From positions 2,108,001 through 2,172,000 of the forward strand of contig OZ244864.1 in the NCBI GenBank assembly GCA_965221195.1: 64,000 bases of DNA. Direction: 5' to 3'. Under the pieces are notes generated by a model. That model was not told the origin of the DNA, did no database searches, and was given only the letters and a program-made list of their open reading frames with translations. The translations under genes and the position numbers were made by a program. This stretch comes from Poriferisodalis sp965221195 (GTDB taxonomy: Bacteria; Actinomycetota; Acidimicrobiia; Acidimicrobiales; Poriferisodalaceae). Positions 48,001 to 63,000 of this stretch are shown here, one piece after another (positions within the stretch are counted from its first letter, which is position 1; each line of letters starts with the position of its first letter).

Positions 48001-51000
48001 CCGCAACCGACACCACCACCGTCTTTGCCTCATCAAACCGAATCGTTGCGTCATCAATTGTGGCAGTCACCGTCACCGTCGTCGCACCACCACCCTCACT
48101 CACGCTGGTGGGGTTCACAGACAGATCAATCTCAGGCGTCGCATCATTATCAGACACAGTCACCGTGACCGTCTGGTCAGTTACAGCGTTATAACCCGCA
48201 TCCGACGAGGAAACGTTGTGGGTGAGAGTCGCGGTGCGCGACCCACCAGCATTATCCACATTATCATCTTGACCCTGCACGGTGATTGTTTGCGGTGAGT
48301 TCCAGTTCGATGTAGTAAACGTCAACGACTCAGAAGTCGTATAATCAGCCGCTGAGTCCGGACCGTCAAACGCCACCGGCCCAGTTGAGGTGACCGCGAC
48401 CGACACGCTATGCGTCGGCTGGGAATCCAGTACAACCGTATAAGAATCAGAACCCGCATTTTCGCTCACAGTCAAAGCTGACTCAGAGATTGTTACTCCT
48501 ACACCATCATCATCAGTCAACCTCAGGCTCGCCGAGTTCACCGTTACATCAGTCAGAGTGCCTGAGATGGTGATCGTTTCGTTGGTTTCATCGGTACTGT
48601 CATCTTGCGGTGTCAACGAGAACGTGCCGGTAGCTGATGCTTGGCCAGCAGCGATGGTGATGTTGAAGTTGTTGACTGCTGTGAACCCGACCCGGCCTGC
48701 TTCGCCTGAACCAGCAACCGACACTGCTACTGTTTTCGCCTCATCAAACCGAATCGTGGCGTGATCAATCGTAGCGGTGACTGTCACCGTGGTAGCACCA
48801 TCGCCTTCGCTCACGCTGCTGGGGTTGACGCTGAGATTAATCTCAGGGGTTAGGTCATCATCAGTCACCGACACCGTGACATCTGGAACATCAATAGCCT
48901 GATAACTAGCATCCGTAGACGAAACATCATGAGTGATTGTCGCGCTGCGCGACCCACCCGTGTTATCAACATCATCGTTTTGGCCGGTGACGGTGATCGT
49001 TTGGGGTGAGTTCCAGTTCGAGGTAGTGAACGTCAACGTCTCAGTTGCGGTTGGGATATCACTATCAGGGGTATCAGGGCCGTCTAGCAACACCGCTGAC
49101 GGTGTACCGGAGGAGACCGCAACCATCACCGCAGCGGTGGGACGGCTATCCAGCACGACAGTGTAAGAGTCAGTACCAGCGTTTTCGGCGACTGTGGTGT
49201 CACCACCTGTTTCGGTGATGGTTACTGCGGCTGTCGGGTCGGTGATAGTTATTTTGGCGGTGCCAGAAGCAGTAAGGCCGCCGTCGAGGTTGGTGGGACG
49301 TAGCGGGTTGTTCAACGTGTTCGGGATGGTGAGGTTGATTGTTTCGTCTGTGCTATCAGCATCAGTCACCGCGGCGGGTGTGAACGTAACAGTCGCGGTC
49401 CGTGCGCCCACACCAGTGAAAGTGACAACAAGGTTGGTGCGGTCGGTGAGTCTGCTGGCACGCGCGAACGAGTCAACGCTGATGCTGGTACCAGTACCAG
49501 CCACGGACCAGTTGACCATACGCGTCACAGGTGGACGCGACCTTCTGCTGGTTACTAGCGGCGCCCCGGTCGGGCTGACCACCGATAACGGAACCTGAAC
49601 TTTCTCACCGGCAACTAACGCTCGACTCAACCCCACCGTCACTGTGGTGCTGGTGGACGGATCGGCTTCGGTGATAGTCCCACCACCAGAGAGTGTCACG
49701 GTTGTGGACTCATCATCAATGATATTTACTGTCACCGCAGCCGCTGTGACAACCGTGCCGTAACCCGTGACAGTATGAGATATCTGCAATGAACGTGGCG
49801 TGTCATCAGTGCTGTTATCGGTAGCTGTCACAGTCACGGTTTGTGGTTGCCACCAATCAGAGGTAGCAAACGTCAAGGTAGCCGTGCCAGCCAGGTTGCC
49901 GTCGGCGGGTTTGATTTGTAGGCCTGCGGGTGCTGTGGCGGTCACTGTCACACTACCGCTAGGCGCTGCAGCTAAACTCACCCGATAAACACCACCAGCA
50001 CTGTCACCTTCTGTTACTTCTAGTTGCGTTGGTGAGATAGCTACTGCTGCTGGGTTATCGTCATCCGCAATACTTATAGTTACTGACTGTGGTTGTGGCG
50101 GACTACTACCCGCCTGGGTTGCCGGAACTGCGTCAACAGTGTTCGCCACCCGATCAAACGCTTCACGATCGGCTAACGCGATCCGCGCGGTTTCAGTGAA
50201 CAAACTACTCGCAGAACCCTCAGGCGTGCTATCGCCTGTTGCTGTGAACACCAGCGTCGCAGTTGACGCGTCCGCGCCGAACACCAACACCGGACTAGTC
50301 GTCGTTAGTGGTGCAGTAGACAACACACTCACACCCCTGTTCACACTGTCACCAGATTTGAGAGTCAACGTGTAATCAACACCCAACACCGCATCACCTG
50401 AGATAGCTAGCGGCACTTCTATGCGACCCCCCGCAGGCACACCAACTAAAACATCATCCTCAGTTAACGACACCACAACCTCAACCGTGCCAGACGTTTC
50501 CAACACCCTCACCGCACCACCACCACCGGTAACACCGATTGTTACGGTCGCTTCAGTGTCTACAACATTCTTGTCAGTGATCTGTAACACCACACGACCC
50601 GACGCGCTACTACTCAACGGCAAATTAGTAGTCGTGACAGTACCGGTAGTGACAACCACCCGCTCACTTACCACATCGCTGTCAGCTAGCGCCGTGACAA
50701 TAATATCAGCCGCATAATCCACCGAACGCCCACTTGGACCAGTAAACGTCACCGACGTACCAGTCAACATCACTGTAGACACCCCACCCGGGGTGCCACG
50801 CAACCGCTCAGAACGCAACCGCAACCCAAAATCATCACCAAACACACCACCCGCGAACACCAACGGCACCGTAACCTTCTCACCAGCACGCAACGGTTTA
50901 GACAACACCAACCGCAAACTAGCAGTAGCAGCACTATCGCCTTCGGTGAGCGTAGTATCACCAGAACTCAACCTCGCTGTCAACGGATCATCAACATCAA

Positions 51001-54000
51001 CCAATTTCAACGACACACTATTCGCCACAGAATCCGCTACCACACCACCATAAACGTTCGTGCCACCCTCACGCGCTGCAGCCCCAAACGCAGCCTCACC
51101 ACCAAAACTAACTGTCAACGTCTCATCAGGCTCATCACGACCATCCTTGAGAACACGAACCCAAAACCGCACCGTTTGCTCGGTGAACCGCAAAAACCAG
51201 CCACCCAACCCATCAGACACAACCGAAACCTCCGGCAACGGCGGAGACACAACATTCGGCTGAACAGCAGTAATCTGCACATCCGAACCGCTAATACCAT
51301 CACCCGAAAAACGAACCGGAACCGAAAAACGCTCACCCGAAACCGGCGCACGCGACAACTCTAACTCAAACGCCGCGAACCCACCCTCGCTAACATCACC
51401 CACACCCACACGCCGTAACACCACCACCGTCGGATCATCATCAAACACCCGCACACGCACCACACCAACACCACCACCATACACCGGATCATCAGACGAA
51501 ACCGAATGACCCACCACCACCAACACAGAACCCAAACCAGGGCGATCCACATTATTATCAACCGCCGTCAACGTCACCTCCTGGCGCTCACCCCAATCTT
51601 GTGGTGTGAACACCAACGGCGCTGACACCGACACCACCGACGAATCCGCAGACGTCACCGACACCGTCACATCATGCGTCGGCTCAGCCAACAACCTCAC
51701 CCCATACGACACCTGCTCACCCTCAACCAACACCAACGTCGAATCCAAACCCTCAACCTCCAAACCACCCTGACGAACCACCGCGAAATCATTATCCCGA
51801 ACCGTCACTGTCACACTCGACACACTGCCAGCACGATAACCATCAGGCAACGCACCCAACCCCAACCTCACCGTCTCATCACCCTCAACCAACTCATCAT
51901 CCACCGCCAACAACGAAACCGAACCCGACCTCTCCCCCCCAACAACCGTCACCAAACCCGCCGACAACCGGAAATCAGACGCAGAAGCAGTGCCACCAAC
52001 AACACGCACCGGAACACTCACACCACCCACAGGCGCCACCTCCCCCAACGACACCGACACCAACAACGACCTACCCTCACGAATACGCGCCGAATTATTC
52101 ACACCCAAAGAAACCGTCACATCAGCAGGTTCAGGATCGTTGATAGTCACACTGCCAGCGTTATCTGTAGCAGAAACACCACCAACCAAACCAACAGCCG
52201 TCAACGTTCCCAACCCAACATCAACACTCTCACCACCAGACTCAACCGTACTGTCGGTCTCAGCAGTCAACGTCAACGACACACTCTCCGACACCGACAC
52301 CCCACCAGTAAACGTCACCGTCGCAACACCAGAATTAAGATTCGCACACACAACACCCGCCGCCACCACACACCCCAACACATAATCCGTGCCCCGCGTC
52401 GCGTCACCCCCAAACGTCAACGGCACCACCAAACCTTCACCAGCCACCAACACACGACCCAACATCAACCTGAACCCCAAACTCTCACCCTCAGTGATAG
52501 AAACCCCCGCGTCACGAGACAACGTCACCGAAGTCGCATCATCATCAGACACCAACACCGTCACATCCGCAACACCAATAGCGTTATAACCCGCATCCGA
52601 CGAGGAAACGTTGTGGGTGAGAGTCGCGGTGCGCTCACCACCAGCATTATCAACATTATCGTTTTGACCCTGCACGGTGATCGTTTGCGCCGAGTTCCAG
52701 TTCGATGTAGTAAACGTCAACGACTCAGACGTCGTGTAATCAGTAGCTGAGTCAGGCCCATCAAACGCCACCGGCCCGGTTGACGTGATCGCAACCGACA
52801 CACTATGCGTCGGCTGACTGTCCAACACCACAGTATAGGTATCAGTACCCGCATTCTCAGACACAGACAACGACGCCTCAGAAACCGTTACGCCTACACC
52901 GTCATCATCAGTCAAACTCAGGCTCGCCGCGTTAACTGTCACACCAGACAAAGTACCCGAAACAGTAACCGTCTCATTCGTCTCATCGATACTGTTGCTA
53001 GTTGGGGTGAGTGTGAACGTGTTACTCCCCGACGCTGCGCCTGCGTTAATAGTCACGTTGAAATTGTTTACCGCTGTGAACCCAACCCGACCCGCCTCAC
53101 CCGAACCAACAACCGACACCACCACCGTCTTTGCCTCATCAAACCGAATGGTTGCATCATCAATTGTGGCAGTCACCGTCACTGTCGTCGCACCAGCACC
53201 CTCACCCACCGTTGTCGGATTCACAGACAGATCAATCTCAGGCGTTAGGTCATCATCAGTAACTGTTACCGTGACCGTCTGGTCAGTTACAGCGTTATAA
53301 CTCGTGTCAGTTGATGTGATGTTGTGGGTGAGAGTCGCGGTGCGCTCACCACCCGTGTTGTCTAGGTTATCGTTTTGGCCCTGCACGGTGATTGTTTGCG
53401 GTGAGTTCCAGTTCGATGTAGTAAACGTCAACGACTCACTAGTCGTATAATCAGTAGCTGAGTCTGGTCCGTCAAACGCCACCGGTCCTGTTGACGTGAT
53501 CGCAACAGACACACTATGCGTCGGTTGAGTATCCAACACGACAGTGTAAATATCAGTACCAGCGTTCTCGGACACTGAGGTACTACCACCAGACTCAGAG
53601 ATGGTTACCCCCGCAACAGACGTGTCAATCGTGAAATCAGCGGTTAGAGCAGCTGTGAAATCTATAAGCCGGTCATCGCCAGCTTCTTCAATCAACAACA
53701 AACCATTGCTGGCTGGCGCGGGACCAACTTTGACAGTCACTGTGTCGTCTGTTGTTAGCGTGGGGCCGGTATATGCCAAAGTGATACGAACGGAACGATG
53801 CTTGAGGGTAGTCGGCCAGCCCAACGCTGCTGTGCCGTCAACCTCATCAAGCAATTCCACATCGCTAATACTCAAACCGGTCGGTGCGCCGACAAGTGTG
53901 AATAGAGCTTTAGCGGCGGCGGTCAATCCGCTTGGATCTGTGCGATCGAAGTAAGTAGAGCGTCTAGTGCTCACCGACCCAAAGCTGGCATATTTGGGTG

Positions 54001-57000
54001 ACAACGTGAGCTTGGCACCATTGAGACTGCCCGCAGCAAGGCTGGTTGGCGACAATACCGCCTCGGGTGCTTCTGCAATCGTCACATACCATGTTTTGGC
54101 AACTTCCTTCGCAGCACCGCCATCGAGGTTGGTGCCAGAATCTGAATCTAAGTCGCCGAGGGATACACCGAAGTACTCATTTGACACCTCCACAACATCA
54201 TCTGTAAGCGAAGTGACCGTAACCGTCACCTCACTTACTGAACCGGTACCGCCGGTGAAGGTGATCGTGGGGGTCGCATCTGTGTTTAGGTCTCCGCAGT
54301 TCACACCGGTCGGCAACGGACTCGGGCACGCTAAGGTGTAATCGGTAACGCGCGTGGCCACTCGACCAAACGTGTCAAACACCAGTGGGACTGGCAGTAT
54401 CTCACCCGACACCAACGCACGACTCAAATAGACCCTAAAACTGCCCGTCCCTCCCTCAAGCATGTAAGCGGCTTTGCTGCCATCAAGCCCTACCATTGTG
54501 GCATCGGTGTCGGTAATAGTGATAGCAACTTTGGACGGGTCGCCAGCAACGTAGCCATTCGGTAGCGTGCCCAACTCAAGGGTCAACGACTCGTCTAACT
54601 CATCAACATTGTCGTCAGTCGCGGTGAACGTGAGAGTGCCGGTTAATTTGCCGCTAGAGATGCTGATGTTACCGCTGTTCGACAGACTGTAATCATCACC
54701 CGAAGCTGTAGCACCGGCAGCCACCTGCACCGGTACTGTCACATCCGCAGACGCAACCGACCCCAACGTGGCGGTAACCGTCAACGTGTCTCCCTCGGCT
54801 ACAGTGCCACTATCACTTACCGACAACGCGACCATGTCTGGGGGTGGGGGTTCTTTAATAGTGATTTTGGCTGTGCCTGTTGCGGTAAGGCCGCCACCTA
54901 CGTTGGTCGGTCGCAACGACCTGTTCAACGTGTTAGGTATCGTAATGTTGACAGTTTCGTCGGTGCTGTCAGTATCAGTAACCGCGGTGGGTGTGAATGT
55001 AACCGTCGCGGTTTGAGAGCCCGCGCCGGTGAGGGTGACGACTAGGTTCACACGATCGGTGAGTCTGCTTGCACGAGCGTACGGGTCAACACCGATTCTG
55101 GTGCCTGTACCAGTGACTTTCCAGTTGACCATACGTGCCACAGGTGGACGCGAACGTCGACTAGTCACCAGCGGCGCACCGGTCGGACTAACCAGCGACA
55201 ACGGAACCTGTACTGTCTCACCCGCAACTAACGCTCGACTCAAAGCCACGGTCACCGTAGTACTCGTAGACGGATCGGCTTCGGTGACAGTTCCGCCACC
55301 AGATAGCGTCACCCTTGTCGAATCGTTATCGACGATTTTCACAGCTACGCTGTCGGCAGATTTGATGGTACTATAGCCCGTCACAGTGTGCGTCACCAAC
55401 AACTCACGGCGCGGATCGTCGATGTTGTTTTCGGTGTTGTCAGTAGCAGTAATTGTTACGCTTTGAGGCTGATAGTAGTTCTTATCGTTGAAGGTCAACT
55501 GTACTGTGCTGCTCGCTGGGCCGCCGGCAGTACTCAGTTGCAACCCTGCGGGCGCAGTTGCTGTTACCACAACATTGGCTGCAGTTGTGGCTAGCCGAAC
55601 TTGATATGTAACTCCGCCACTGTCACCTTCGGTTATATCGAATTTGGTCGGAGTTACCGCAACGCCACGATCATGGTCGTTGTCGGAGATAGTAACAAGC
55701 ACTGACTGCGGCAGCGTTGTGCCTGACTTAACCGCTGGAACCGCATCAACAGTGTTAGCGGGCCGATCGAATGCCGCTTTGTTTGCTAACGCTATTGTCG
55801 ACGTTTCGGTGTACAAATTACTGGGCGAGCCTTCAGCGATTTGATCTGTTATCCCGGCCCATATCAAGGTGGCAACCGACGCTCCTTCGCCAAAAACCAA
55901 CACCGGCGAGTCACTGGATAACAACGCAGTAGGCAGCTCACTCACACCTAGATTCACGTCGCCGCCAAATTTGAGGGCTAAGGTGTAGTCAGTACCCAAG
56001 GTGGCCGTGCCCGACACAAGCAGTGGTATCTCAATGCGGCCACCTTTTGGCACGCTTCTTACCTGACCCGCCTCAGTAAGTGATACTACTATCTCAATTC
56101 TCTGAGACGACTCTAGAATTTCTATTGTGTCACCACCACCAAATCGGCTCATCGTCACTGTTGCTTGCGAAACCAACGGGTCAACAGGTTCTGCCTCTAA
56201 CACAGCAATCGAACCGCCACTCATCACTAAGGTTTGGGTTGTGTGAGCACCGAGTGTGAACGTGTTGGCGATTCCCTCAGGGCGGTATCTTTTGTCTGAC
56301 GTGGCTGGCAGCGTCAAGGTGACTTGTTTTTTGGTGGTGTCTTTATCGTCTGTGGGGGTGAACACTAATGGTGCTGATGTAGCGGAGGGTCCAGTGAACA
56401 CCACAAGTGCTGCGGTGGGTGTGGACACCAATCTCACTTTTGTAGGCGCACCCGACAAAGCCACGGTGAAGTCTTCACCGGCGCGACCGCCGCTGTAATA
56501 GACCGGTATGGTAACTGACTGTCCAGCCACTAGCGCACGAGATAGCACCACCGACACTGTGGCGGTATCAGTATCGTCGCTTTCTGTGAGAGTTTTAGCC
56601 GGCGCGGTGAGCGTAACTGTTAGCGGCAAGTCACCGTCGGTGATTGTTACTGTGGCCGCGTTATCGGTTGATGACCGAGTAGTGCCACCTGCCACGTTAG
56701 TGACTTCATCTGCGCCAACGTCAGCAAACGAATCTGCATCACCTAAGGCTACTGTTAGTGTTTCTGATGCTGCTTCATCAAAACTGTCGGCAGCGGCAGT
56801 CACAACAAGGCGAGCCGAGGTGGCACCCTTGGCGAAATGAAGCGTCAACGCCAGGTCGGTGCTGCTAGGTTTTTGGAGTGTCACACCAGCGCTGCGGTCA
56901 TTAGATTTATCCAATGCAACCGAGATGTCGCTGTCGGTTATACCGGTGCCCGAGAGCACTACGGGCACTGCGATTCGTTCGCGAGCGAACAATGCGCGAC

Positions 57001-60000
57001 CCAGTGAGACATCAAACAACGCTTGACGTTCGGCGTCAGTGGTGCCTGTTTCTAATATCGCGCCACTATCAGCACGCGTTAGTGACACCTCTACCGGCGC
57101 GTCGTTGTCGGCTATAACCACATCGAAAGTGTTGCCGTTGGTGTTCGCTACTGCGCCGCCTTCGGTTGTAGTACCTAGCGTCTCCGTGGCCAAGTTTCCT
57201 AATGCCACAGTCAGCGTTTCGCTAGTGCCCTCAGCGGCAGTGTCGTCAACCGCTGTGATTAAGAGTGTTGCGGTTTGCGCCGCCACATCTGCAAACACCA
57301 CGGTCGGAGTCAACGTCGCAGCATTACTCAACGTGACACCTGTGTTCAACGTCGAATCACGTTTGAGCTTCAACTCATAATCGCCCGTAGTAATACCTGT
57401 GCCGGATAGCACTAGCGGAACATCAATCCGTTCACCGGCGACAAGCGCTCGGCCAAGAGTAACGGTGAACTCCACTAGACGATCTGTTGCCGATAACAAT
57501 TCAAAAATAGGGCCATTACCAACACGCGCTAGTGTTACTTCGGTAGCGTCATCATCGTTTACAACAACATCAAACGAAGCAACATCGGCGTTGTTATACG
57601 TTGCATCGTCAGAAACAACCTTATGAGTTACCGTCACCCGTCGCGAACCAAAGCCGGACTGGTCTGCTGCGTCATCGGCCGCGCTCACCGTAAACGACTG
57701 GGCAGTGTTCCAGTCCTCTGAGGTGAACGTCAACGTGCCTGATACTATTACCACACTCGTATCAGACGACTCCGCTGTCACGGTCACATCAGCAGTTGGT
57801 GCAGCCGGCAACACCACCGTATACGTTTTACTTTCACCCTCAACAACAACTAACTTAGCACCTGCGTTGACAGTAAACGATCGTTTCACAACCGGTTCAT
57901 CGTCATCAGCCAGCGTGAGGGTTGCGGGGTTGATGGTCAAGCCGGTCAGCTCGCCTGACACTGTGATCGTTTCGTTTGTTTCTTCCACACTGTCAACTTG
58001 CGGAGTCAACTCAAACGTGGCAGTACCCGTCTTGGCACCCGCCGCGATCGTCAAGGTGAAATCATCTACTGCTGTGAACCCGACCACACCCGAGCCACCA
58101 GACCCATCAACCGACACCACCACCGTAAGGTCCGTATCAAATCGGATTGTTGCGTCATCAACCGTGGCTGTCACTGTTACTGTTGTCGGGCCGTCACCCT
58201 CGCTCACACTGACAGGGTTCACACTCAAATCGACCTTAGGCGTCTCATCATCATCGGTAACCGTGACAGCGACTTCTTGGTTAGCGACCGTGTTGTAGTT
58301 AGTGTCGGTAGATGTGACAGCGTGAGTGAGTGTGACAGCGCGCTCATTACCAGTGTTATCAAGGTTATCGTTAACACCAGTAACAGTGACAGTTTGTGCG
58401 GTAGACCAGTTCGTGGTGGTGAACGTCAACGTCTCAGTGGTACCACCAGTATCACCCGCGTCAGGGCCATCTATCACTGCGGCTGTGGGTGTGTCTGACG
58501 TGATCGTAACCGTCACATCATTGGTAGGTTGGCTATCCAACACCACCGTGTAGGTATCAGTACCGCCATCCTCAGCCACCGACGTATCACCACCAGACTC
58601 AGTAATCGTCAACCCGAAGTCGTCGTCATCAGCCAGCGTGAGTGTTGCGGGGTTGATGGTCAAGCCGGTCAGCTCGCCTGACACTGTGATCGTTTCGTTT
58701 GTTTCTTCCACACTGTCAACTTGCGGAGTCAACTCAAACGTGGCAGTACCCGTCTTGGCACCCGCCGCGATCGTCAAGGTGAAATCATCTACTGCTGTGA
58801 ACCCGACCACACCCGAGCCACCAGACCCATCAACCGACACCACCACCGTAAGGTCCGTATCAAATCGGATTGTTGCGTCATCAACCGTGGCTGTCACTGT
58901 TACTGTTGTCGGGCCGTCACCCTCGCTCACACTGACAGGGTTCACACTCAAATCGACCTTAGGCGTCTCATCATCATCGGTAACCGTGACAGCGACTTCT
59001 TGGTTAGCGACCGTGTTGTAGTTAGTGTCGGTAGATGTGACAGCGTGAGTGAGTGTGACAGCGCGCTCATTACCAGTGTTATCAAGGTTATCGTTAACAC
59101 CAGTAACAGTGACAGTTTGTGCGGTAGACCAGTTCGTGGTGGTGAACGTCAACGTCTCAGTGGTACCACCAGTATCACCCGCGTCAGGGCCATCTATCAC
59201 TGCGGCTGTGGGTGTGTCTGACGTGATCGTAACCGTCACATCATTGGTAGATTGGCTATCCAACACCACCGTGTAGGTATCAGTACCGCCATCCTCAGCC
59301 ACCGACGTATCACCACCAGACTCAGTAATCGTCACACCTGCAGGAATTGGCGACAAACTAACCGTGGCTTCTTTAGGTGAACCTTCCAGATACGCACCTA
59401 CCCCCAAAGTTACTTTCAACTGTTCACCAGATGTCCGAGCATCAGGATTAGAAGTCGCCAAACTCAACACCGCAGAAGCGGCGTTAGCAGGTACCTTGAA
59501 CGGCAAACCAACCCTTGCGCCACCAGAAATAAAATTAGTAGCAGAGTGATCATAAATCACGGTCACCGGATACGGCTGCGTTGGAGTTACCGACACCTTG
59601 AACTGCGCTGGTTTTCCGACTGTGACTGATGAGTTCACGGCAGCAATCGTCACCGTCGGGGTGTCTTCATCGCTGATGATCCCGAACTGTTGCAGAGAAT
59701 CGGGGTTAGGCACCGCCCCACCTTCAACGTTCGTGTCAGAATCAGCACCGAACTGCTCCAACGTACCCAACCCCAAAGCAGCTATCTCGTAGCTCTCGGC
59801 TACACCATCAGCGGTCGCTTCGAAAACGAGTGTCGCCACCTGAGCACCCACACCATCAAACACCACAGTAGGAGATAACGAACTGGCTGCTTCAAGAGTC
59901 ACCCCCGTATTCAACGAACCACCCGATTTCAAGGTCAAAGAAAAATCAGAAGTTGACACACCAGTACCCGAAATTACCAACGGCACATCAACACGCTCAC

Positions 60001-63000
60001 CAGCTTTCAACACAGCAGACAATGTCACCTCAAACTCAGCTCGACGCACGTTCGACGGCGCTGAAGCTCGCTCCAACAACGACACCACCTCATCAGTCTT
60101 CGGGAACAAATTCACCACCACACCGCTCACATCAACAATAAAATCTACCTGATGGGCTGGCGTCACCGAAAAACCATCCGACACAGAAGGCACAAAAGCA
60201 ACCAAAAAGTTGCTAGTTCTAGTAGAAGACACCAGAGTCTTCAGCGTCACCGATACCTCCGACTCTCCAGCCGGAATCGTCACCGAGGTAGGCAACTCAA
60301 AATCAACCCCAGCAACTCCGTAACCAACCTCATCGACCGCAGACAACGACACCGTCACAGGCCCAACACCAGACACCAACCGCGCGCGAAAACCAAAACT
60401 GTCACCCCTCTTGATTTGCGACAAGACAACCCTTGGCAAAACAGAACCGTCAACAACCTCCAACCTCACCTCGCGGGTGCTACCGTCATCATCATCGTCA
60501 TGCACCCGCACCGACCCCGACGCAGGTGACCCAACCACATAACCCGAACCCGCAACCGCCGCGACGGTTATCAAACCATTCGGCTCGTCCGTGCTGTCGC
60601 CGACAGTAGCCACCGAGTACGAAGCCGACGTTTCACCAGCCTTAATCGACACCGATTTGGTGCCTTCATCACCAGCATCAACATAATCGCCGTCACTGTT
60701 TTCAGACACCTGCAACGTCACCATCAAGTCAGCCAACGGTGCTACATCAACACTCACAGTAAAGCTCGCAGCCGTACCTTCAGTCACCGTTGCAGCATCG
60801 GCGGCAACAGTTACTGCTGGCAAGGTATCGTTGACGGTGAGACTAAACGTGGCACCAGTGGTAGAAAACCCGGGTGGTGCTCTGCCAGCAGCTACAGTTA
60901 GCGTCTCAGTGCCTTCAGTCACATCATCAGTAACAGTGGCAATCGTCACTGTAGCCGATTCCGCTCCGTATGGTATAAACACCGACTCGGGCAGCGAATC
61001 AAAATCGGTAGCCAAAGTTGTGCCGTGTGTATAGCTTAAGGGAACAGTCACAGGGCCCGTCACGCCATCGGGTAATACAACCTTAAACGTATACTCGTCA
61101 CCCTCAAACACAGTCGCAGTACTCAAGGTAGCATCATCGGTGTCAGTGAACGAAACTTGCCATAGAGTCGCATCATCATCAGTTATGAGAACACGAGTTG
61201 TAACATCATCTGTTGTGGTGGCATCACCGTCATCGTAAGCAACCAGATTGATGAAGGGCGATATAGACTGCGCAGGTTTGTTGGGGTTAACAGAAATTAT
61301 CATCTCTTCGTGCTCGGTATCGCTGGCGGCTTCGACTTTGCGGGGGTGCGACGATGTTTCCTGGCCAGTAGAAACGAAACTTAGCGTCGCACGTTGAACC
61401 GTCTTACCTGATGCACCAGTGAACTTCACTGTAATCCGGGTTCGATCGATGCGGCGAGATGTCACGCCTGTTCCTGACTCGTTCCAAGTGAAATAGAGTA
61501 AACTGGGCGGAGCTACGTCAAACCACCGTGCGGGTAATGGCATAGTGCCGTTGTCATCGAGATTCAAAAGCACCTCAATCTGTTCGTCTGCAGCAAGCGA
61601 ACGCGACAACTCCACAACCACCTCAGTTGTGCTACCTGGACCGCTAGTGATGCTGCCGTCAATCACGCCTCCACCACGCAAACGCACTGAGATTTCGTCA
61701 TTGTTCGCAGGGTCATCCAAAGTCAGTGTCACAGTACCTGTACCAACCACCCCATCGCGTATACCAGTAGTGGTCAAGCGAGAGGTTCCAGCAGTGGCGG
61801 AGGTTGGCACACTCACCACTAACTGCTCGTCAATACTATTATCGTCCTCTACATATGAAAGAATGAGCTGTGCAGTAGGACTGGCAGATGTTGGCCCAGT
61901 GAAAGCAACAAACGACTGTGCGGTTGTTGAGAAATCACCAGCGGTGACTCCGGTCGGCAGTACACCCGCAACAGTAACCGAAAAGGACTCCCCAAGTGTC
62001 GCACCCGAATACACCACAGGCACCGAAAGCGACTCACCAGCCACCAACGGCCGAGATAAGCTAATAGACAGCAGCCTCGTCAGCGCTGCGCTGTACAAGA
62101 CATCAGACCCAAACAAAGCCGACAACGTCACAGTGGTCGCATCATCATCAAGCACCGAAACCGAAGCCTCATCAGAAGCAGAGTCAACCGTATAACCAGT
62201 ACCAGCGCCAACAGTCACAGACACTGTGCCATCTACTTCGTCAACAGTGTCAGATGTTGTATCAACTTCAAACGTAGCACTCAGCTCGCCAGCCTTAATC
62301 AGCACCGTAGCGCTGCCCTCATCGCCAGCAGGCACAAAATCGCTAGTAGCGTCATCAGCCACAGTCAAATTCACGGTAACGTCAACAGGAGGGGCTACAT
62401 CGGCAGTTACTGTAAAGCTAGCTGTTGCGCCCTCAGTAACAGTTGCAGCATCAGCAGTGATACTGATCTGCGGGTCCGAGATGTCGTCGTCGGTGATATT
62501 GACATCGAATGTGTTGTCGTCGGTAGCAGCGTCGTTGTCATCATAAGGTTCTGCGCCGCCGCTTACGTTAGTACCCAAACTTGTATCAGCTAGATTACCT
62601 AACGCCACTGTTAGCGTTTCAAAAGCGCCCTCATCAACCTCGTCATCGACAACAGTTATTACTAAGGTCGCTGTTTGCGCCGCTGCGTTGGCAAACCTAA
62701 GCGTAGGCGTCAAGGTGGCTGGGTTGGCTAGCGTTACACCGGTGTTCAAACCAGTACCAGTTTTGAGCGCAAGCGAATAATCATCGACAGTTATGCCTTC
62801 ACCCGACAACACCAACGGAACATCAACACGTTCGCCGTCTATCAACGTGCGACCCAAGCTCACCGTGAACTCCGCACTTCTTTCGGCTGCTGAAGCAGAC
62901 GTGTCTTCGGCTATCGCCCCACTGTCTGCACGCGTCAGCGTCACCACGGTCGGATCGTCGTCGATGACAAGCACCGATGCGACGTTTAAAGCAGCATCTA

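Larger units (their letters stand above)
31850..53600 (-). repeat. Alternating two-module repeat region of the giant gene
   Basis: Two module types alternate. Type 1 (about 120 aa) runs from GVTITESGG to VTVTVTDDD with TLTFTTSNWNSAQTITVQGQ in the middle. Type 2 (about 118 aa) runs from TPEIDLSVNPTTV to SLRLTDDD with RFDEAKTVVVSVAGSGEAGR. My hand count is about 21 of type 1 and 17 of type 2. Pairs are about 238 aa (about 715 bp). Larger foreign-looking blocks interrupt the alternation four times, always entering after a type 1 module. Sequence identity between pairs is high at the DNA level, implying recent expansion or gene conversion. Confidence 0.9.

Noticed and set aside
46487..52750. Long plus-strand frames of 287 and 358 codons (46,487-47,350 and 51,674-52,750) opposite the giant gene
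   Set aside because: They are His/Arg/Thr-rich antisense shadows caused by the repetitive codon use of the Calx-beta gene. They recur wherever the same repeat occurs and show no domain.
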